From Crotophaga sulcirostris (taxonomy: Eukaryota; Chordata; Aves; Cuculiformes; Crotophagidae), in assembly GCA_013397455.1 (NCBI GenBank), contig VYZB01000040.1, positions 516,334 to 580,333 of the forward strand: a stretch of 64,000 bases of DNA, written 5' to 3'. The number at the start of each line of letters is the position of its first letter. The stretch's first letter is position 1. The notes beneath the pieces are model-generated. The model had not been told where the DNA came from, made no database searches, and was given only the letters and a program-made list of their open reading frames with translations. A program made the position numbers and the translations under genes. Below, piece after piece: positions 12,401 through 25,500 of this stretch.

Positions 12401-13394
12401 TAGACACGCACAGTCTGTGTGCGAAGAATGAAGGATCCCTCCTGTCTTAAGGCATGGTACTCTTAGAAAAGATTACTAATTAAGACATTTGTAGTCCTTC
12501 ACAGATTGTATCTCTAAGGGACAGCTGCTTTCATTGCGTGTATCTGATTTTTTATTTTAAACAACGCAGAGGTCATCTCTACAATGAACACCTCTGATGT
12601 GGCACATCAGGTAATTTTTTTGCACAGGTTTGAAATTTGAAATTCAATTAGGTACATTAAAAACACATCAGCTGATATGCATACTGGGCTCTGTGCCTCT
12701 CTGCTTGATCCTGCCACTTTATCTTTGCTATAATTCTTTCATAGCTCAGAGCTAACTGCACAGAGACTTAAGAGGGGGACAATTCAGCCAAAGACACTCA
12801 AAGAAAAACTAAGATCCGCAGAAAAATTAACTCTGAGAATATTGTGCTTCTAACAATGATTTTTTAAAAAAGGCATTGAAACAGAGATTATTAAAAAGAT
12901 GTTTCTGCAAGTCCATGTTAGCATGTGATTTCTGAACCTTTGAGAAGGTTGTCATCTCCCCAGCATAGTGGGAAGGGAAACAGAGGCCAGACACTATGTC
13001 TCCCAAATCCTAGGCTAACACCACCATAATTTTTGAATATCCCTAAGCATACAATACAAGGAATATTGAATTACTAGAGCAAAAGAGGAGCTCTGCTATT
13101 TATGCTGCTTCAGTATAGTTCCTCATACATTTCCAAAACCCTTAACAATAAGAACTTTCTTGCAGTCCACCGGCACAAATCACAGGGACCTTGTTGAAGT
13201 AGAGTAGTATAGACAAACAACACAAGAAGTAAGATTTTTAATACTTGGAGTCCAACAATCTGTTTGTATTCTTCATATTTAATATTTATTTAATTCTTAT
13301 TTCACCTCAATTGTTTAGTAATAAATCTCCACAAACTCTTGAGAAAACAAGCAAGTATTTATTGGGCTGTAATACCTAGATTTTTTTGATATAC
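9461..13394. other. Unique intergenic DNA, no gene seen
   Basis: About 9.9-11.25 kb is somewhat pyrimidine-rich on the plus strand with several short frames (up to 104 codons), none recognisable. A candidate regulatory patch at 12470-12720 is listed separately. No repeat family is identified. Confidence 0.6.
12470..12720. promoter_or_regulatory. Candidate conserved non-coding element (motif-based guess)
   Basis: The segment contains CTAATTAA (12476-12483), an AAATTTGAAATTCAATTAGG cluster and a palindromic TATGCATA octamer-like site (12676-12683). It is non-repetitive. The call rests on motif density alone. Confidence 0.13.
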
Positions 13395-14340
13395 ACCTAG
13401 GAATCAGGGGTCCCTCTTGGGACCAGTACTGTTTAATATCTTTATTAATGACAGAGACTGCAGGATCGAGTGCACCCTCGGTGAGCATGCAGACAACAAC
13501 CAGATGAGTGGATACCCAAGGGATAGGTGCCATCCAAAGGGACATGGACAGGCTTGAAAAGTGGGCCCATGAGAATCTCATGAGGTTCAACCAGACCAAG
13601 TGCAAGGTCCTGCACCTGGGTTGGGGCAACCTGGTATCAACACAGGCTGGGGGATGAAGGGATTGAAAGCAGCCCTGCCCAGAAGGACTTGGTGGGACTG
13701 GTGGATGAAAAGCTGGACATGAGTTGGCAATGTGTGCTCACAGCCCAGAAAGCCAACCATATCCTGGGACGCATCAAAAACGTCTGGCCAGTAGGTTGAG
13801 GGGGATGATTCTGCCCCACTACTCTGCTGTGGTGAGACCTCTTCTGGAGCACTCTTCAGCAGAAGGCAGACAAGGACCTATTGGATTGGGTGCAGAGTAG
13901 GGCCACAAAACTGATCAGCCTCTCCTGTGAGGTGAGGCTGAGAGAGTGGGAGTTGTTCAGCTTGGAGAAGAGAAGGGTCTAGAGAGGCTTTATTACAACC
14001 TTTCTATTCTTAATGGGGGCCTACAAGAAAGGTGAAGACAAACTATTTTAGCAGAGCTTGTAGTAATAGGACAAGGGGTAATGGTTTTAAACTAAAAGAG
14101 GGTGGGTATAGGCTAGATATAAGGAAGAATTATTTTTTTACAATGAGGGCAGTGAAACACTGAAACAGTTGGCTCAGAGAGATGATAGATGCCAGAGAGA
14201 TGGTAGACGACCCATCCCCTAAATTAGGATGACCAGGTGTCTGAACGACCTGATTTAGTTGAAGATGTCCCTGATAATTGCAAGGGTGTTGAACTAGATG
14301 GCCCTTAAAGACCCCTTCCACCTAAAGACATTCTATGATA
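13395..14340 (+). mobile_element. CR1 LINE, long 3' fragment with decayed reverse transcriptase
   Basis: This is the longest CR1 copy here. It starts inside the reverse-transcriptase palm: GSLLGPVLFNIFIND is readable at about 13408-13452, followed by IECTLGEHADNN near 13468-13500. The catalytic box, normally FADD in CR1, reads HADN in this copy (13486-13497), so the second aspartate is lost. Sequence continues through the LMRFN, CKVLHLG-like and EKDLGGTGG-like segments with several frameshifts, then the [12 protein letters not shown] region, the terminal KKNYFFT-like region and the 3' UTR (GAACTAGATGGCCCTTAAAG). It ends at TTCTATGATA (14331-14340). Only one tail unit remains. The copy is an inactive fossil. 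Confidence 0.93.
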
Positions 14341-14360
14341 TATAAAAAGTAACACAATGT

Positions 14361-14398
14361 ATAATAATAATAATAATAATAATATAATATAATAATAA
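14361..14398. repeat. TAA trinucleotide microsatellite
   Basis: About 38 bp of ATA/TAA units with two TATAA interruptions, starting 20 bp after the 3' end of the preceding CR1. Tail-adjacent microsatellites are common where LINE ends seed slippage, but these units do not match the CR1 tail, so the link is uncertain. Confidence 0.93.
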
Positions 14399-16584
14399 GT
14401 CCTCTGGACCAAAATGTAGCCATCCCACCCTCAGTACTTAAGGAATTCAAACTGGACCAGGCACAACAAAGGACAAGCCATAGAAAGGAGGCCCTATTTT
14501 AATGCAGGAGATGTGGGAAACCTCTGCACATGGTTCCTCCAAATAGCAGCAAACCAGTCAGCTCCAAAATGGGAAGAAATATAGCTGGATCAGCACACAC
14601 CCAGCCTGCTCAGGCCTATCTTGGGTTCTGGTGAAGCTCTGGCCCCACAGTGCCACGCTGGTCTGGTTGGAGGATTTCAAGGGCCCAGCCTAGAACAGGT
14701 TTTTGGGAAGACATACCATTTTTACTTTTGCTACTGCTTTTTTTGTGAGTTATTTCTTTCCTTTTACAAATTATCAAAACCCTTTATCTAAAACTCTAGA
14801 TAATTTAAAGTGCTGAATCCAGACTCTGATGGAGATTTTCCCCAGACGGTGCCAGATTTGCCTTGAAGTATAATACCTAAATTGCTATTAATTTATCATT
14901 CTAGTTTCTACTAAAGCACACGTTAAATTCCAAAAAAATAAAAAGGGATGGGGAAAAGTTTACCATTTGCCTTAGGGAAGTGGTTTTGAGAAATTATCTT
15001 AATAACTCTGAGTTACTTCATGGGATTGTGTTACTGTCCTGAGCTGCCCATCAGATACCCAGTGTGTGAAAGAAATCACAGGCATAATTTTCTTCATAAA
15101 CAAAAATAAAGCCACAGTAATTGTTTCCTCTGAGTGTAATGCTCTACTGAGTGACATAAACAGTGCTATCACTTCTTTCAGTAGATCATAATTGCACTGT
15201 ATTTCCTGTTAAATTAAAATGTTGACTGCAATGTCAAGGGTGGTGTATTTATGAACTAAATAATTAAAATCGTCTCCATTATGTCTCCAGATGGAAAGGT
15301 AACACATTCCTGCTTCTGCAGTTCAGACCTGTTGCTGACTACGTTCTCTGTATTCTTTTTGCTTCATCCTCTAGCTTTAAAAGGAGAAATTCTCACATAT
15401 GAGAGTTTCGTTTAAATAAAAAAAAATTAAAAACCTAATTTGGTCATTCATGCTGTAACTATCTTTGAATAAATGGATACAGGTTTAGGGTCGGGCCTTC
15501 ATGTATTGAAAAAAAAAATGAAAGCTAAGGTATCTTCTCCATAAATTAGAATAGGTCCAATGTCCAGAACAGGGTGGATAGAACTGTTCCTGCACCTAGA
15601 CTTTGTGCTCATGCAAGCAAGGGCTGAAGCATCTATTGCTGTATGAGGAAAGGAGGCTGGCAGGCCCTCAGGGCACTCTGAAATCAATTCAAGTCTGACT
15701 TCTCTGACTTCAGAGTCCTCAGTCCCAAAACCACAAAGCACCTATTTATATGTTTATTGTTCATTATCTAGACTTGACAGCAGAGACCACTTCTCAAATT
15801 CCTGTGATTTCCGATCGGAAGAAGCAGAGTGAGGTGTTGGATAAATCGAGGGAAGGAAAGACCCACCATGGTCCACAATTTGTGTCATATGAAAATTAGA
15901 AGCAGGCCCACAGGGCTGCATTCACCTCTGTGTCAGTATTGCACCCAGCTCAGATTCTTTTGGTTTATTGAAAAGGACATATTTGCAGTGTTTGTGGGTT
16001 TTTTTCTTAAGTAAAGTACTCAGCCAACTGATTGTTTCTTTATTACTTGTGGAATTCTTTATGTATTACCAAAAGTACAAACCAAAGACACGGCAAGAAG
16101 AAAATCACAGAACGAGTGGATAAATTACTACAAAAAAACATTAATAATTCAAGCAATGGGACTCAATTGTTTTTTAAAACTTGGAGGGCTTTTTTTCATA
16201 AAGGGAAAAAAATGAATTTCATTTGAACAAAACCTATCTACAACTATAACAGCAGCAATTTTAAAGGCCAGAAATGACAAATGTTGAGACTGGCAGGTAA
16301 CACTGGGAAAAAAGTCTTTGGATTCAAATAGGGAGTTGAAGAAAGATAAATGTTAACATAACGAGAAAAATAAGATAATCATTATATAGCAAACATTCAT
16401 CTTGGTTTAATCCAGTACACCCGATAAGTATGGCAAAGAGTTCACATGCAAAATAACTCTACAATAAGCTCTTGTTAGTAAGCTGATTAGTGGTTTAGAA
16501 ATTGTTTTCTGGTCAGATGACCCCTACATGGAAGATGTTCATAGTCCAAGTCTTCAGTCATGAAGATCAAGCAAGAAACCGGAT
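14399..16584. other. Unique intergenic DNA, no gene seen
   Basis: A moderately GC-richer stretch at 14400-14710 resembles neither CR1 nor the LTR. The rest is AT-rich with short frames only. Nothing is recognisable. Confidence 0.6.
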
Positions 16585-17028
16585 CTGTTAGAGCAAGTCC
16601 ACAGGAGGGCACCTACCTTAGGAGGACAGGCTGAGAGAGTTGGGGTTGCTCAGCCTGGAGAAGAGAAGGTTCTGGGGAGACCTTAGAGCAGCCTTCCAGT
16701 ACTGAAAGGGGCTACAGGAAAGCTGGGGAGAGGCTGTTGATCAGGGAGTGCAGGGATAGGGTGGGGAGAGAACAATTTTAAGATGCAAGAGGGTAAATTT
16801 AGAGTCGAGAGTAGGAAGAAATTTTTTCCTGTGAGGGTGGTGAGACACTGGCACAGGCTGCCCAGAGAAGTCATGGATACTCCCTCCCTGGAGGTGTTCA
16901 AGGCCAGGTTGGATGGGTCTTTGAGCAACCTGATCCAGTGGGAGGTGTCCCTGCCCATGGCAGGGGGGATTGGAACTGGATGATCTTTAACATCACTTCC
17001 AACCCAAACCACTCTATGATTCTATGAT
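16585..17028 (+). mobile_element. CR1 LINE, 3' fragment
   Basis: It begins in ORF2 at sequence matching the LERVQRR-type region (TTAGAGCAAGTCCACAGGAG). It passes through RLRELGLLSLEKR-like and RKKFFPVRVVRHWHRLPREV-like segments; the terminal frame is open from 16783 to 16983. The 3' UTR follows (GGAGGTGTCCCTGCCCATGG and AACTGGATGATCTTTAA), then TTCCAACCCAAACC and two ATTCTATG-type tail units ending at 17028. This tail and UTR type matches the minus-strand piece at 22322-22535 and differs from the GTGATACT-tailed copies. Confidence 0.93.
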
Positions 17029-20000
17029 TAACCTGGTAAATATAGATCCAGATGAATTTATTTTCCAGCAAACATCTGCTGGATCTGGGACGAAAGACCC
17101 TAGGGGAATTCAGAGTATCACCACATTGGTGGCTCATGCTGGAAACTGCTGAGAAAACTTTCTGTTACAGGGGTCTCACTTGATTATTTTACCCTGTGTT
17201 GTGGCAGCCATAACGTGCAGTATTTTCCCTAATCATAATGGACTCTGCTACTGCACAGGCTCTGTGTTTCAGGGATCTGGTTAACATTATGCTGGAAAAA
17301 TCTCTAATTAAACACCAGCAACAGTCATATTCCAACAGACCTGAGAGCTTCATGTGCAGGTCACCATACCACTGTGCTAAATGTCATATGCCAGGGAAAA
17401 AAAAGAGATTCCTAGTCCCAGAAAAGTTATGGCTCTAATATTTGGCTGTGAAATAACAAAGTAAATAGAAAACAATTAGAAATCAGGGTGGCTTTTCTTC
17501 CAGTTTGCAAGGTATAAATGCCTGTCTCATTGCCCTTTTACTAATATCCATTCTCTGCTGCTCAGAGCCTTACATGCCTCACTCTATCCTGCACTGATTG
17601 CACAGTTTGTGCTCCCTAAATGTTAGGGGGCTAAGAACTAAAATAGGCTTAATCCACAATTAATTGCATTTCAGAAAAAAATATATTCAACATTTTTTAT
17701 TTAATTGAAAGTAGATTAAACCAGGTATTATAAAGGACTCAAATGTTCTTTGTAGGCTACAAGAAACCTAATTCCTTTTTAAATTTTTTTTTTCTCTCTC
17801 TCTTTCGTGAACAACTAATGAATAGAATTCAAGAGCCTACCATATTATTATTATTCAAATCTGCTTAAGAAAAATGTTAAGATTAGTGATGATGGACAAG
17901 ATAGAAATGTCTGTCTCTTTTAGTCACCCAAATTTAATTAAAATGAACGTAACGTTATCTGCCACCCAAAGTGTTCTATGGAAACAAGACTCTAATGGTA
18001 GCATGAAGAAATTTGCTTGTCTTGATAAATTCCTCAGGTTTAATTAAAAAACAGCTTGTTCTTTGAAGAGTGCTACATCAGAGATGGTTACTTTTTACTT
18101 TTTTTTCTGTGACACATTTTTCTGAACATTTTTGATAAGATTTCATATAACTAAATAAGAAAGTTCAGATTTGTATCAAAGGGATAAAACCTTTTGCTTA
18201 GCAGAGGGAAAGAGCATGACTTCTCTCTAGGTGCTCGGAGCAGGGAAGAGTCAGAAAGTTCCAGTAGAAAAAGTCAGAAACTTATGGAAAAGATGACTCT
18301 GCTGGCTTCGAACGAGCTGGCTTTGGTGCTGGAGCAACTTGGATGTCAGTATGCTAATTCTGAAAGTATTTTCAGTTCTAGTCCCTTTTTGAGATCCTAG
18401 GCAGTATAATAATGCATACGACACACAATGGAGAAAGGGTGATGGTCATGACTCTCCTATTAAAAGCACATTTGTTGCCACATCGTTTTAGAAGCGTTTT
18501 GTAAACCAAATGATGGGGAACTGGCCTCACTTTCTGATTTGACATCCTTGGCAGGTACCAGAACTGCTTAGCCTAAAAAAAGATTGTTTACTCTGGAAGC
18601 ATCTCCATGCGTCCGTCTGAATCATCTTCTGTTCTGGACAGGATAGTGATATTTAAACTACCTCTGACAGGTGTCTGTTTAAACCTATTAAAAATACCTC
18701 AGTGAAGAATGTGCAGTAAACGTCCAAGAAGCCTGGTTTTGTGTGGCATCACTGCTGTTGTTAGGAAGGGTCCTCAAAATTCAGTGTCCTCACATCTTTT
18801 TGCTGTAATGTAATCCTAATATTTCTCTTCCTACTTTGAACTGGACATAGCAAAAACTCATCTGCTTTGTATTTAAAACTATGCACATTGGAAGACTGTT
18901 GTTCTACCTACTGCAGAAGGTAGAACCTAAGTCATTCCCAGCTTACAGTAACACAGATGCTTCAAGAATCCCTTAAAAATGATGTTTGCTAATATTCTTG
19001 TTCCAGTTTAAAATGTGTAAACAAAAAAACTGGATACAGGAGCCTAATTGCAATCACTGTGGTGCTGCTGAAAGAGAGCTCATAGCAAGGGCAGGAGAAG
19101 GTAACATCCAAGACCTGGCATGAGGTTCTCCTACGAACACATTCTAGAATAAGATTTGTCCTTATTATACTTGTGTTGGTAGTCAGATCTGTTACCTGAC
19201 CTTTCATAGATCAATCATCTTTCTCTTAAACTGTTAGGCAACCCAGATATGCAACTCACTGTGGCAGAACACCTTAAAGACCACTTAGCTTGTAATATGT
19301 CTGTATACCTGGCAAGAATATATAGTATCGCTATATCTCAAGTTGACATGGATCTTGAAGAGAGTCAGGAGTCATATACTGGGACTTATAAAAAGGTCAA
19401 ATACTAAGGGTGAAGATATAGCTTCCTGATGAAGTCTCTTTTTTTCTCATTTCCTGAATGTCTACTACATTAAATAAGACAGGACAGTCTGCTCACCAAG
19501 GCTGCTACCACAAATATCTCCTAAAGCCTCTTGACACAAGTTTTCTCTTAGAAGTGGCCTTAGAAAATTGAATTGATTTGAATTGAAAATTGATTGAATT
19601 GGAAATTGAATATGATTGAATAATATTGCTAGACATGCTCTAAATTTTAAGGACATGGCACTCAATATCTGGGTAGCATGAAGGGCTTTTCATCTTACAG
19701 ATAGCACAACAAAATATGTGGATGCATTTATTGATTAAAGTGTTCAGTGCTGTGACTTTTAAAGTGTTTGTTCTTTGAGAGACCCATGTTATCCAGGTTT
19801 CTGTCTTGCATTTGATCCCCAGATTAAATGTCATTATGACTGGTTTTTGGAAAGGCTCATTATCTTTCAAAACAAGCATGTATGTGCTCCGTCTACGTAT
19901 GATTGATGGTACTCAAGTGAAACTGGATTCACCACCTCCAGAAAACCTCACAAATCAATCTTTCTGTAATTTTAACATGCTGCTTTCTCATTGAATTTTG

Positions 20001-21929
20001 TAAATCTCGGAGTCTGAACAAAGGAGACTTCATTACTACTGAGAAGAGTAGGTCAATGAAACACATGAACTTCATTCATAACAAAGTCAATTGCCTATGA
20101 AAAGGAACTGAACTAGAGGTGATTAATTCTTTTCCAGTGGCTACTTTTGGTAGTCGTGACAATTATTCATACCAAAGAGCTACAAGTTTTTTAGTATTGC
20201 CTTTTTTAATTAATCTTGAACCATCTAAGGGGAAATTTCAAAGTCCAGTGAAATCAGCTAGAGGATGCTGTTTATAATGGACCTGCCTATGGGTAGAGTT
20301 ATTCATCTTTACAGTTATGCAATTCATGTCATTTGTCTTACATGATGCTGCAATTTGTTTTCCTTTGCTTTTTTAGTCAATTTGCAGCTAAACAGACCCT
20401 TTTTTTTACCCAGAAACAAAACTGCTTTGAGATGTAAAGCATCCTAAAAATATACAATAAAGTGTCGTCAGCCCCCTGAGCTCAGTACCTTATATTTTAA
20501 ATGCAGAAGTCTATGTGAACCTCATTTTCTGAAGGAGGGTGAATACCAACTCAAACAGCGTGAGTAGGAAACAGGTACTTTGGCCAAGCACTTCAGTTCC
20601 TCTCTACCTTGATGCTATCAGTCATACCAGAGCTATGGGTTCCAATTAAGCTAACATTTCCAGCTCCCAATCTATCAGTGTCCTGTGGGGTTTTCTATAC
20701 ATATTACTTCTAACCCCATGGCAACAGGTCAAATTGGACAGCAGGTCTAAATCACCTCAACCTAATAACCGCATACCGATAGCTCCATGAGTTGAGGTTA
20801 CAATTACAGCCAAAAATAAACCAGTTTCTCCTTTCCCTGCTGACAATTGCTCGTGCAATTCAGTTATTCCTTTACACACCCTTAGCCCCCACTTATGTAT
20901 TTCCCCTTTGGTACTTCTGTTCCCTGCAGGAGTGTGCTGAAACAAAAGTCAGTCCACTGATTACTTACAGATCTGGATATAACTTTGGCTTTGATAAAAA
21001 TTTCCTCCAAAAGGTCAGATTGTTCAAAATCCTCCATTTCAGGAGTTGTTAGATTTAATTTAAACTCTTCTGTGCATCTTAATATCTGATGGTAAAAAAT
21101 AGCTTTAAAATTATGTTGGATTACTTAGAAGAGAACAAAAGCCTATTGAAATTGTATTTTTGATGCTCAGCTGTCAGCCTGCATTCAAATATTAAAAATT
21201 CTATTGGAAATTCAAGAAGACATCTTCATATATATTAAACCTTCACTATTTTATTCTTAAAGTTGACAAAGAAATTGGAAAGAATAGGCAGAGTCCTGGT
21301 CTACCTTCCAAATTACTTTTTTTATTTGTTTTTTTTAACTACTTTTAAATAAAAATGAGAAAATATACTATGAACTCTAGGTGGAAGAAAAGTAATAAAT
21401 AATTCAACACCAGGGGAAGAGAAGGAACTGCACAAAGTCCTGTGTACACATTTTGCTATAGAGCAGTTGACTATCTCTACTCAAGGTGAACAAGACACAA
21501 GGGGTGCAACTAGAAAAACTGGCAAAAAATCCTTCCTATTTGCAGTTTTTACCCTCTTAGCTCTCTGATGAACACTATGGTTGGTTCCAGATAAAACTAT
21601 TTCCTTCATGGCATGGGTTTTATAATTCCTATGCTGTTTCTGACAGGACCATGCTGCCCTATCAGATATGTTACATTTGATCAACTGAAAGGAATACCCA
21701 CTGTAGAAGGATGATAACACTATATGAAACCTAAACCTCTCAATAATTATGTAGAGAAAGAAATTCAAACCCTAATTTCCATCTCAATTCCTTTTTTTCC
21801 ATTCCTCTTTAGTCAAAAAAAAGAGGACTCAAAATATTTAATGTAAAGGAAATTGGTTGTCTCCTGATAATGTTTCTACGTGCAGGTAAGGATGTGCCAT
21901 TCCACCTCTGTGCAGGCCATTAGAGTTTA
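17029..21929. other. Unique intergenic DNA, no gene seen
   Basis: No gene or repeat family is recognised. A short CT tract (about 17790-17805) and a degenerate GAATT/GATTG repeat at 19561-19625 (listed separately) are the only low-complexity blocks. Frames do not exceed 95 codons. Confidence 0.62.
19561..19625. repeat. Degenerate AATTGAATTG-type low-complexity repeat
   Basis: About 65 bp are built from imperfect repeats of AATTGA, GATTGAATTG and GAAATTGAAT. No unit length is regular, so this looks like old slippage, not a functional array. Confidence 0.8.
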
Positions 21930-22167
21930 CAGTGTCACAGTATCACAGTATTACAAGGTTGGAAAGGACCTTTGAGATCATCGAGTCCAACCTAGAACCC
22001 AACACCAACACCAACCCATCATCTAAACCATGGCACTGAGTGCCTCAGCCAATCTCCTCTTAAACACTTCCAGGGTCGGCGACTCCACCACCTCCCTGGG
22101 CAGCACATTCCAATGGCCAACCACCCTTTCAGTGAAGAACTTTTTCCTAATATCAAGCCTAAACTTT
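21930..22167 (-). mobile_element. CR1 LINE 3' fragment with GTGATACT-type tail, minus strand
   Basis: On the plus strand it starts with the reverse complement of the tail (CAGTGTCACAGTATCACAGT) and continues with AAGGTTGGAAAGGACCTTTG and GAGATCATCGAGTCCAACC. It runs back into the ORF2 C terminus (CACCTCCCTGGGCAGCACAT, then GTGAAGAACTTTTTCCTAAT), stopping at about 22167. The tail type matches the plus-strand copies at 34753, 37148 and 45252. Confidence 0.92.
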
Positions 22168-22321
22168 CAGGTTTTTCAAGTTTAGTAAAGGAAATATTTC
22201 ATGTTCAAAGTGAAAAAGCAGTAGAATGTAAGAATTAATTCCCCACTTGTTATGATGCACTAGAGTAAACGTGAAGGTCCATTCAGACAGTAATAACAAC
22301 TTGTATCATACAATGATAGTG

Positions 22322-22535
22322 TTATGGAATGGTTTGGGTTGCAAAGGACATTTAAGGGTCAACACTGCTGCAAAAAGCAGGGACATCTTCAGCTACAACA
22401 GGTTGCTCAGAGCCCTGTCCAACCTGACCTTGAATATTTCCAGGGACTGGTCATCTACAATTTACCCTGGCCATCTGTTCTGGTGTTTCACTACCCTTAT
22501 TAGGAAAAAATTCTTCCTTATATCTACTATCTCTG
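22322..22535 (-). mobile_element. CR1 LINE 3' fragment, minus strand, older type
   Basis: On the plus strand it begins with TATGGAATGGTTTGGGTTGC. It passes through CAGGGACATCTTCAGCTACA and GGTTGCTCAGAGCCCTGTCC, and ends in ORF2-derived TAGGAAAAAATTCTTCCTTA at about 22535. The tail repeat is almost gone (GTTATGGAATGG). It lies about 155 bp from the previous CR1, in the same orientation, but has a different 3' UTR and so is a separate insertion. Confidence 0.88.
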
Positions 22536-25500
22536 CTTTTTTTAAAAAAGAGGAGGAGGGAATAAACTGTTAAAAAGAAAACATGCACTGTATTTTTACC
22601 AGCCTAACTCTATACTTTAAAAAGTCTTTATATGCTTAAGCTTTTCAGAAGAAAAAAAGAAACTGAGCTTATGAGAAAGACTCAGTTGAAAACCAGATGG
22701 CTTCTGCAACAGTGAATAGATTGAAAACTGTGCTGGGAATGAACAGCTCCACAGATTAGGCAAGAAGTTTGAGAGATCTTCTGAAAGAACACAACAACTG
22801 CTATGATTCAAAACACTTACAGAGTTTTTATTACAACATATAATTGACTGAAATATAGCATGATTTATTTCACGATGCCTTATAGTTAGTACATTTTCTG
22901 AAAGTACAACAGAATGGAAATAAAACAAACACTCTTTTAGATTGAAATGTGGGGGTTTTTTTCAAGAACTGATTAAAGCTTGCATTTAAAGCCTCTTTTA
23001 AGTAAAAGTTGTGCTTTCCTGACAGGAAACTTCTTTACAAGAAAATAATTATTTACTAATGGGTTTTCATGTTTGAATAAAGAACCAAAAAAATATTCTC
23101 AGCATTTTGGTTTTCCCTCCAGCATCCACAGGTTTTATTTATTTATTTATTTATTTTCTTCTGAGAAGGAGAAGAAGAGAGTGGAAATGGAAAGGCAAAG
23201 TAGAAAATAGGAAACTGAACTCTTCTACATTTCTGGGGAATTAAAATATTTCCATGAGGAAAAATATCACAGAGGAAAGTAGAAAAGTACCAAAGAAAAG
23301 CAATTGCTGTGTTCTTTCAAAAGGTTTTCCTTTTAATATTGTGGACCCGTAGTTATTAAAACAATTATAAGAGCCTACAAAGTATAAAAGGATCTAAAGA
23401 ATAAAGTAGGTGGTAAAAGCTTTGAATTTTCTCCGGGTTGCCATATGGCTTTCCAAATCTGTAGAACTAGAAAGATGATCATGTGAAAAACAACAGCAAT
23501 AAGAAAACCCCAGGGGACCTCCTTGAGAGCCTGCTACATTCATTCTGGAGTTTATACGCTCTGTTGGGAAGATGCATGTGATTTTATCCATTTCTCTTTT
23601 TACTTCTTCTATGTTAGTCTTTAAAGATTTTTTTCTGCTTAATTGCTTCTTCAACTTCAACATTGAGAGTACTTGTTGGAATGGTCATTTCTAGACTGCC
23701 CTCTGCATTTCTGCCACTAATTCTCAAAGACAATTGTCAAAGATGCTTCCATTTAAAATGTAAGCACAAGGGCAGAGTGGCTTAAATAGAAAGAGAATTT
23801 CACTATCAAAGAGAATCAAAGAGAATTTCAAACCATCTACCCTACACTCCAAAGCTGAATCATATCTTTTACGAGTCTTGGAAAGCTTAACATCAGCTTT
23901 TGAGAGCTTCAAGGACAAAAAGATGTTGATTTGGCCCTTTATCTGGGGATGAAATTTCTTCTTAGCTCAGCACTGTATATAAAAATAAACAAAACTGAAA
24001 CATAAGTCAGAAAAGCAGATGAGGAAGAAAATCATTGCTCCTTAACAACAAATAAGTAAACACACAATATAACGTTAATAAATTAACACCAGTGTCACTG
24101 AAAAATAACATTTTCAAAGGACAGTTTGTCATGTTCTCATGACTCAGGGATTGTTGTTTGTTTTTTCCCTTTCCATCCCCCCCTTTAATTAATACATTTA
24201 CTTCCAAATAAGATCCGAGCATTAGGAAAATGTCACACCATATGTGTGTTTATTTTTGCTCAAGTAATTATAATGGCGTAGGATCACTCTTTTCCTTTCT
24301 TTGCTTGCTGAGACAGAATGTTCCTTCAGAGGATAGAACAGCCTCAAAGCAGCTGCTGTGACATCTGAGGCAGAGAAAAACTCAAAGCTTCATATTCTTT
24401 TCGTTGTGTATGCAATGACCTTTGTGAAGGGGTGAGGAAGACCTTCCTCCAGGTGCTGCCCCTGCAAGCTCTGGAGGAATCTGCCTACGACAGCAGGTAG
24501 AAAAGTGGTATTTTGTAGTCAGATGCAAAACCCCAACACAACAAACAGTACCTCTGTAAATGCATTTGCAAATGAATGCCTGGTAACCTACATGCTTGAG
24601 CATGAGAAGCCTCCACAGTTGACTACTCTTTTGGAACAAAGGCTACTTGGGTTTTTACAGTAATAATAAGTCAGTCTAAATCATATTTAAGGAATCTGGG
24701 CAACTTGGAACCAAATCACTGCAAGTTTTAGCCCAGAAAGGCTGTCCTCTTGGACTGGGATGAATGGGAGAAGAAGTTTCTTTTAAGTTTCTAGGGTGAA
24801 ATTTTCTTCTTCACTGGTGAGTATTTGTTTTTCATCTTTAAAGTGAGTTCTGATGTTTTCTGGGTGGTCAGATGTTGGCAGGGGTTTTTCCATTATTATT
24901 TCAGTTATTGTAATCTTGCTCCAGTTACTGACCCAGTATCATACTCCAGTATCATTTCCCATCAACCAGAAATCTCTGTCCCAGAAGAGAGAGGTCATGT
25001 AGACCTCCCATAAGGTTTATCTATTACTATTGGACTTTACATGAACAGGTCAAAATGGTGTCAAGACATGGAAAATACCTTGTGCAAAAGGATATCATAT
25101 AAAAATTTTGTGATTCTAGACATAAAGGGAAATATTCTTGCTATCAAGTGGGACATTTTAGACACTAGGTGATTTTAATTTTAAATGTCTTCAGAATATC
25201 TGTGATGCTTTCTGCACTGTTGGGCTTTCATAGCTTTAGTTCTGATTCCATTCTCAGCAGACTAACACTTGCAGAGCTAAGAAAGCAACAAGAGATGCCA
25301 GAAATTAAAGTCAAAAAAATTCAGTCAAGGTTGTTTCTTCTAGACACTGTAGGGATGGACACTACAGATAAAACAAAACATGGACCAAGAACATTCCTTC
25401 CTCTTTATGACATAAATAATGAGTTCTTATAACCAAAAAGAACTGTGCAGAGGCTGTAGTCCTCCGGTTGTTGATTAAAATATAATCTTGTCCTTTCTAT

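Noticed and set aside
16683..17012. 109-codon minus-strand frame
   Set aside because: Antisense shadow of the CR1 copy at 16585-17028.
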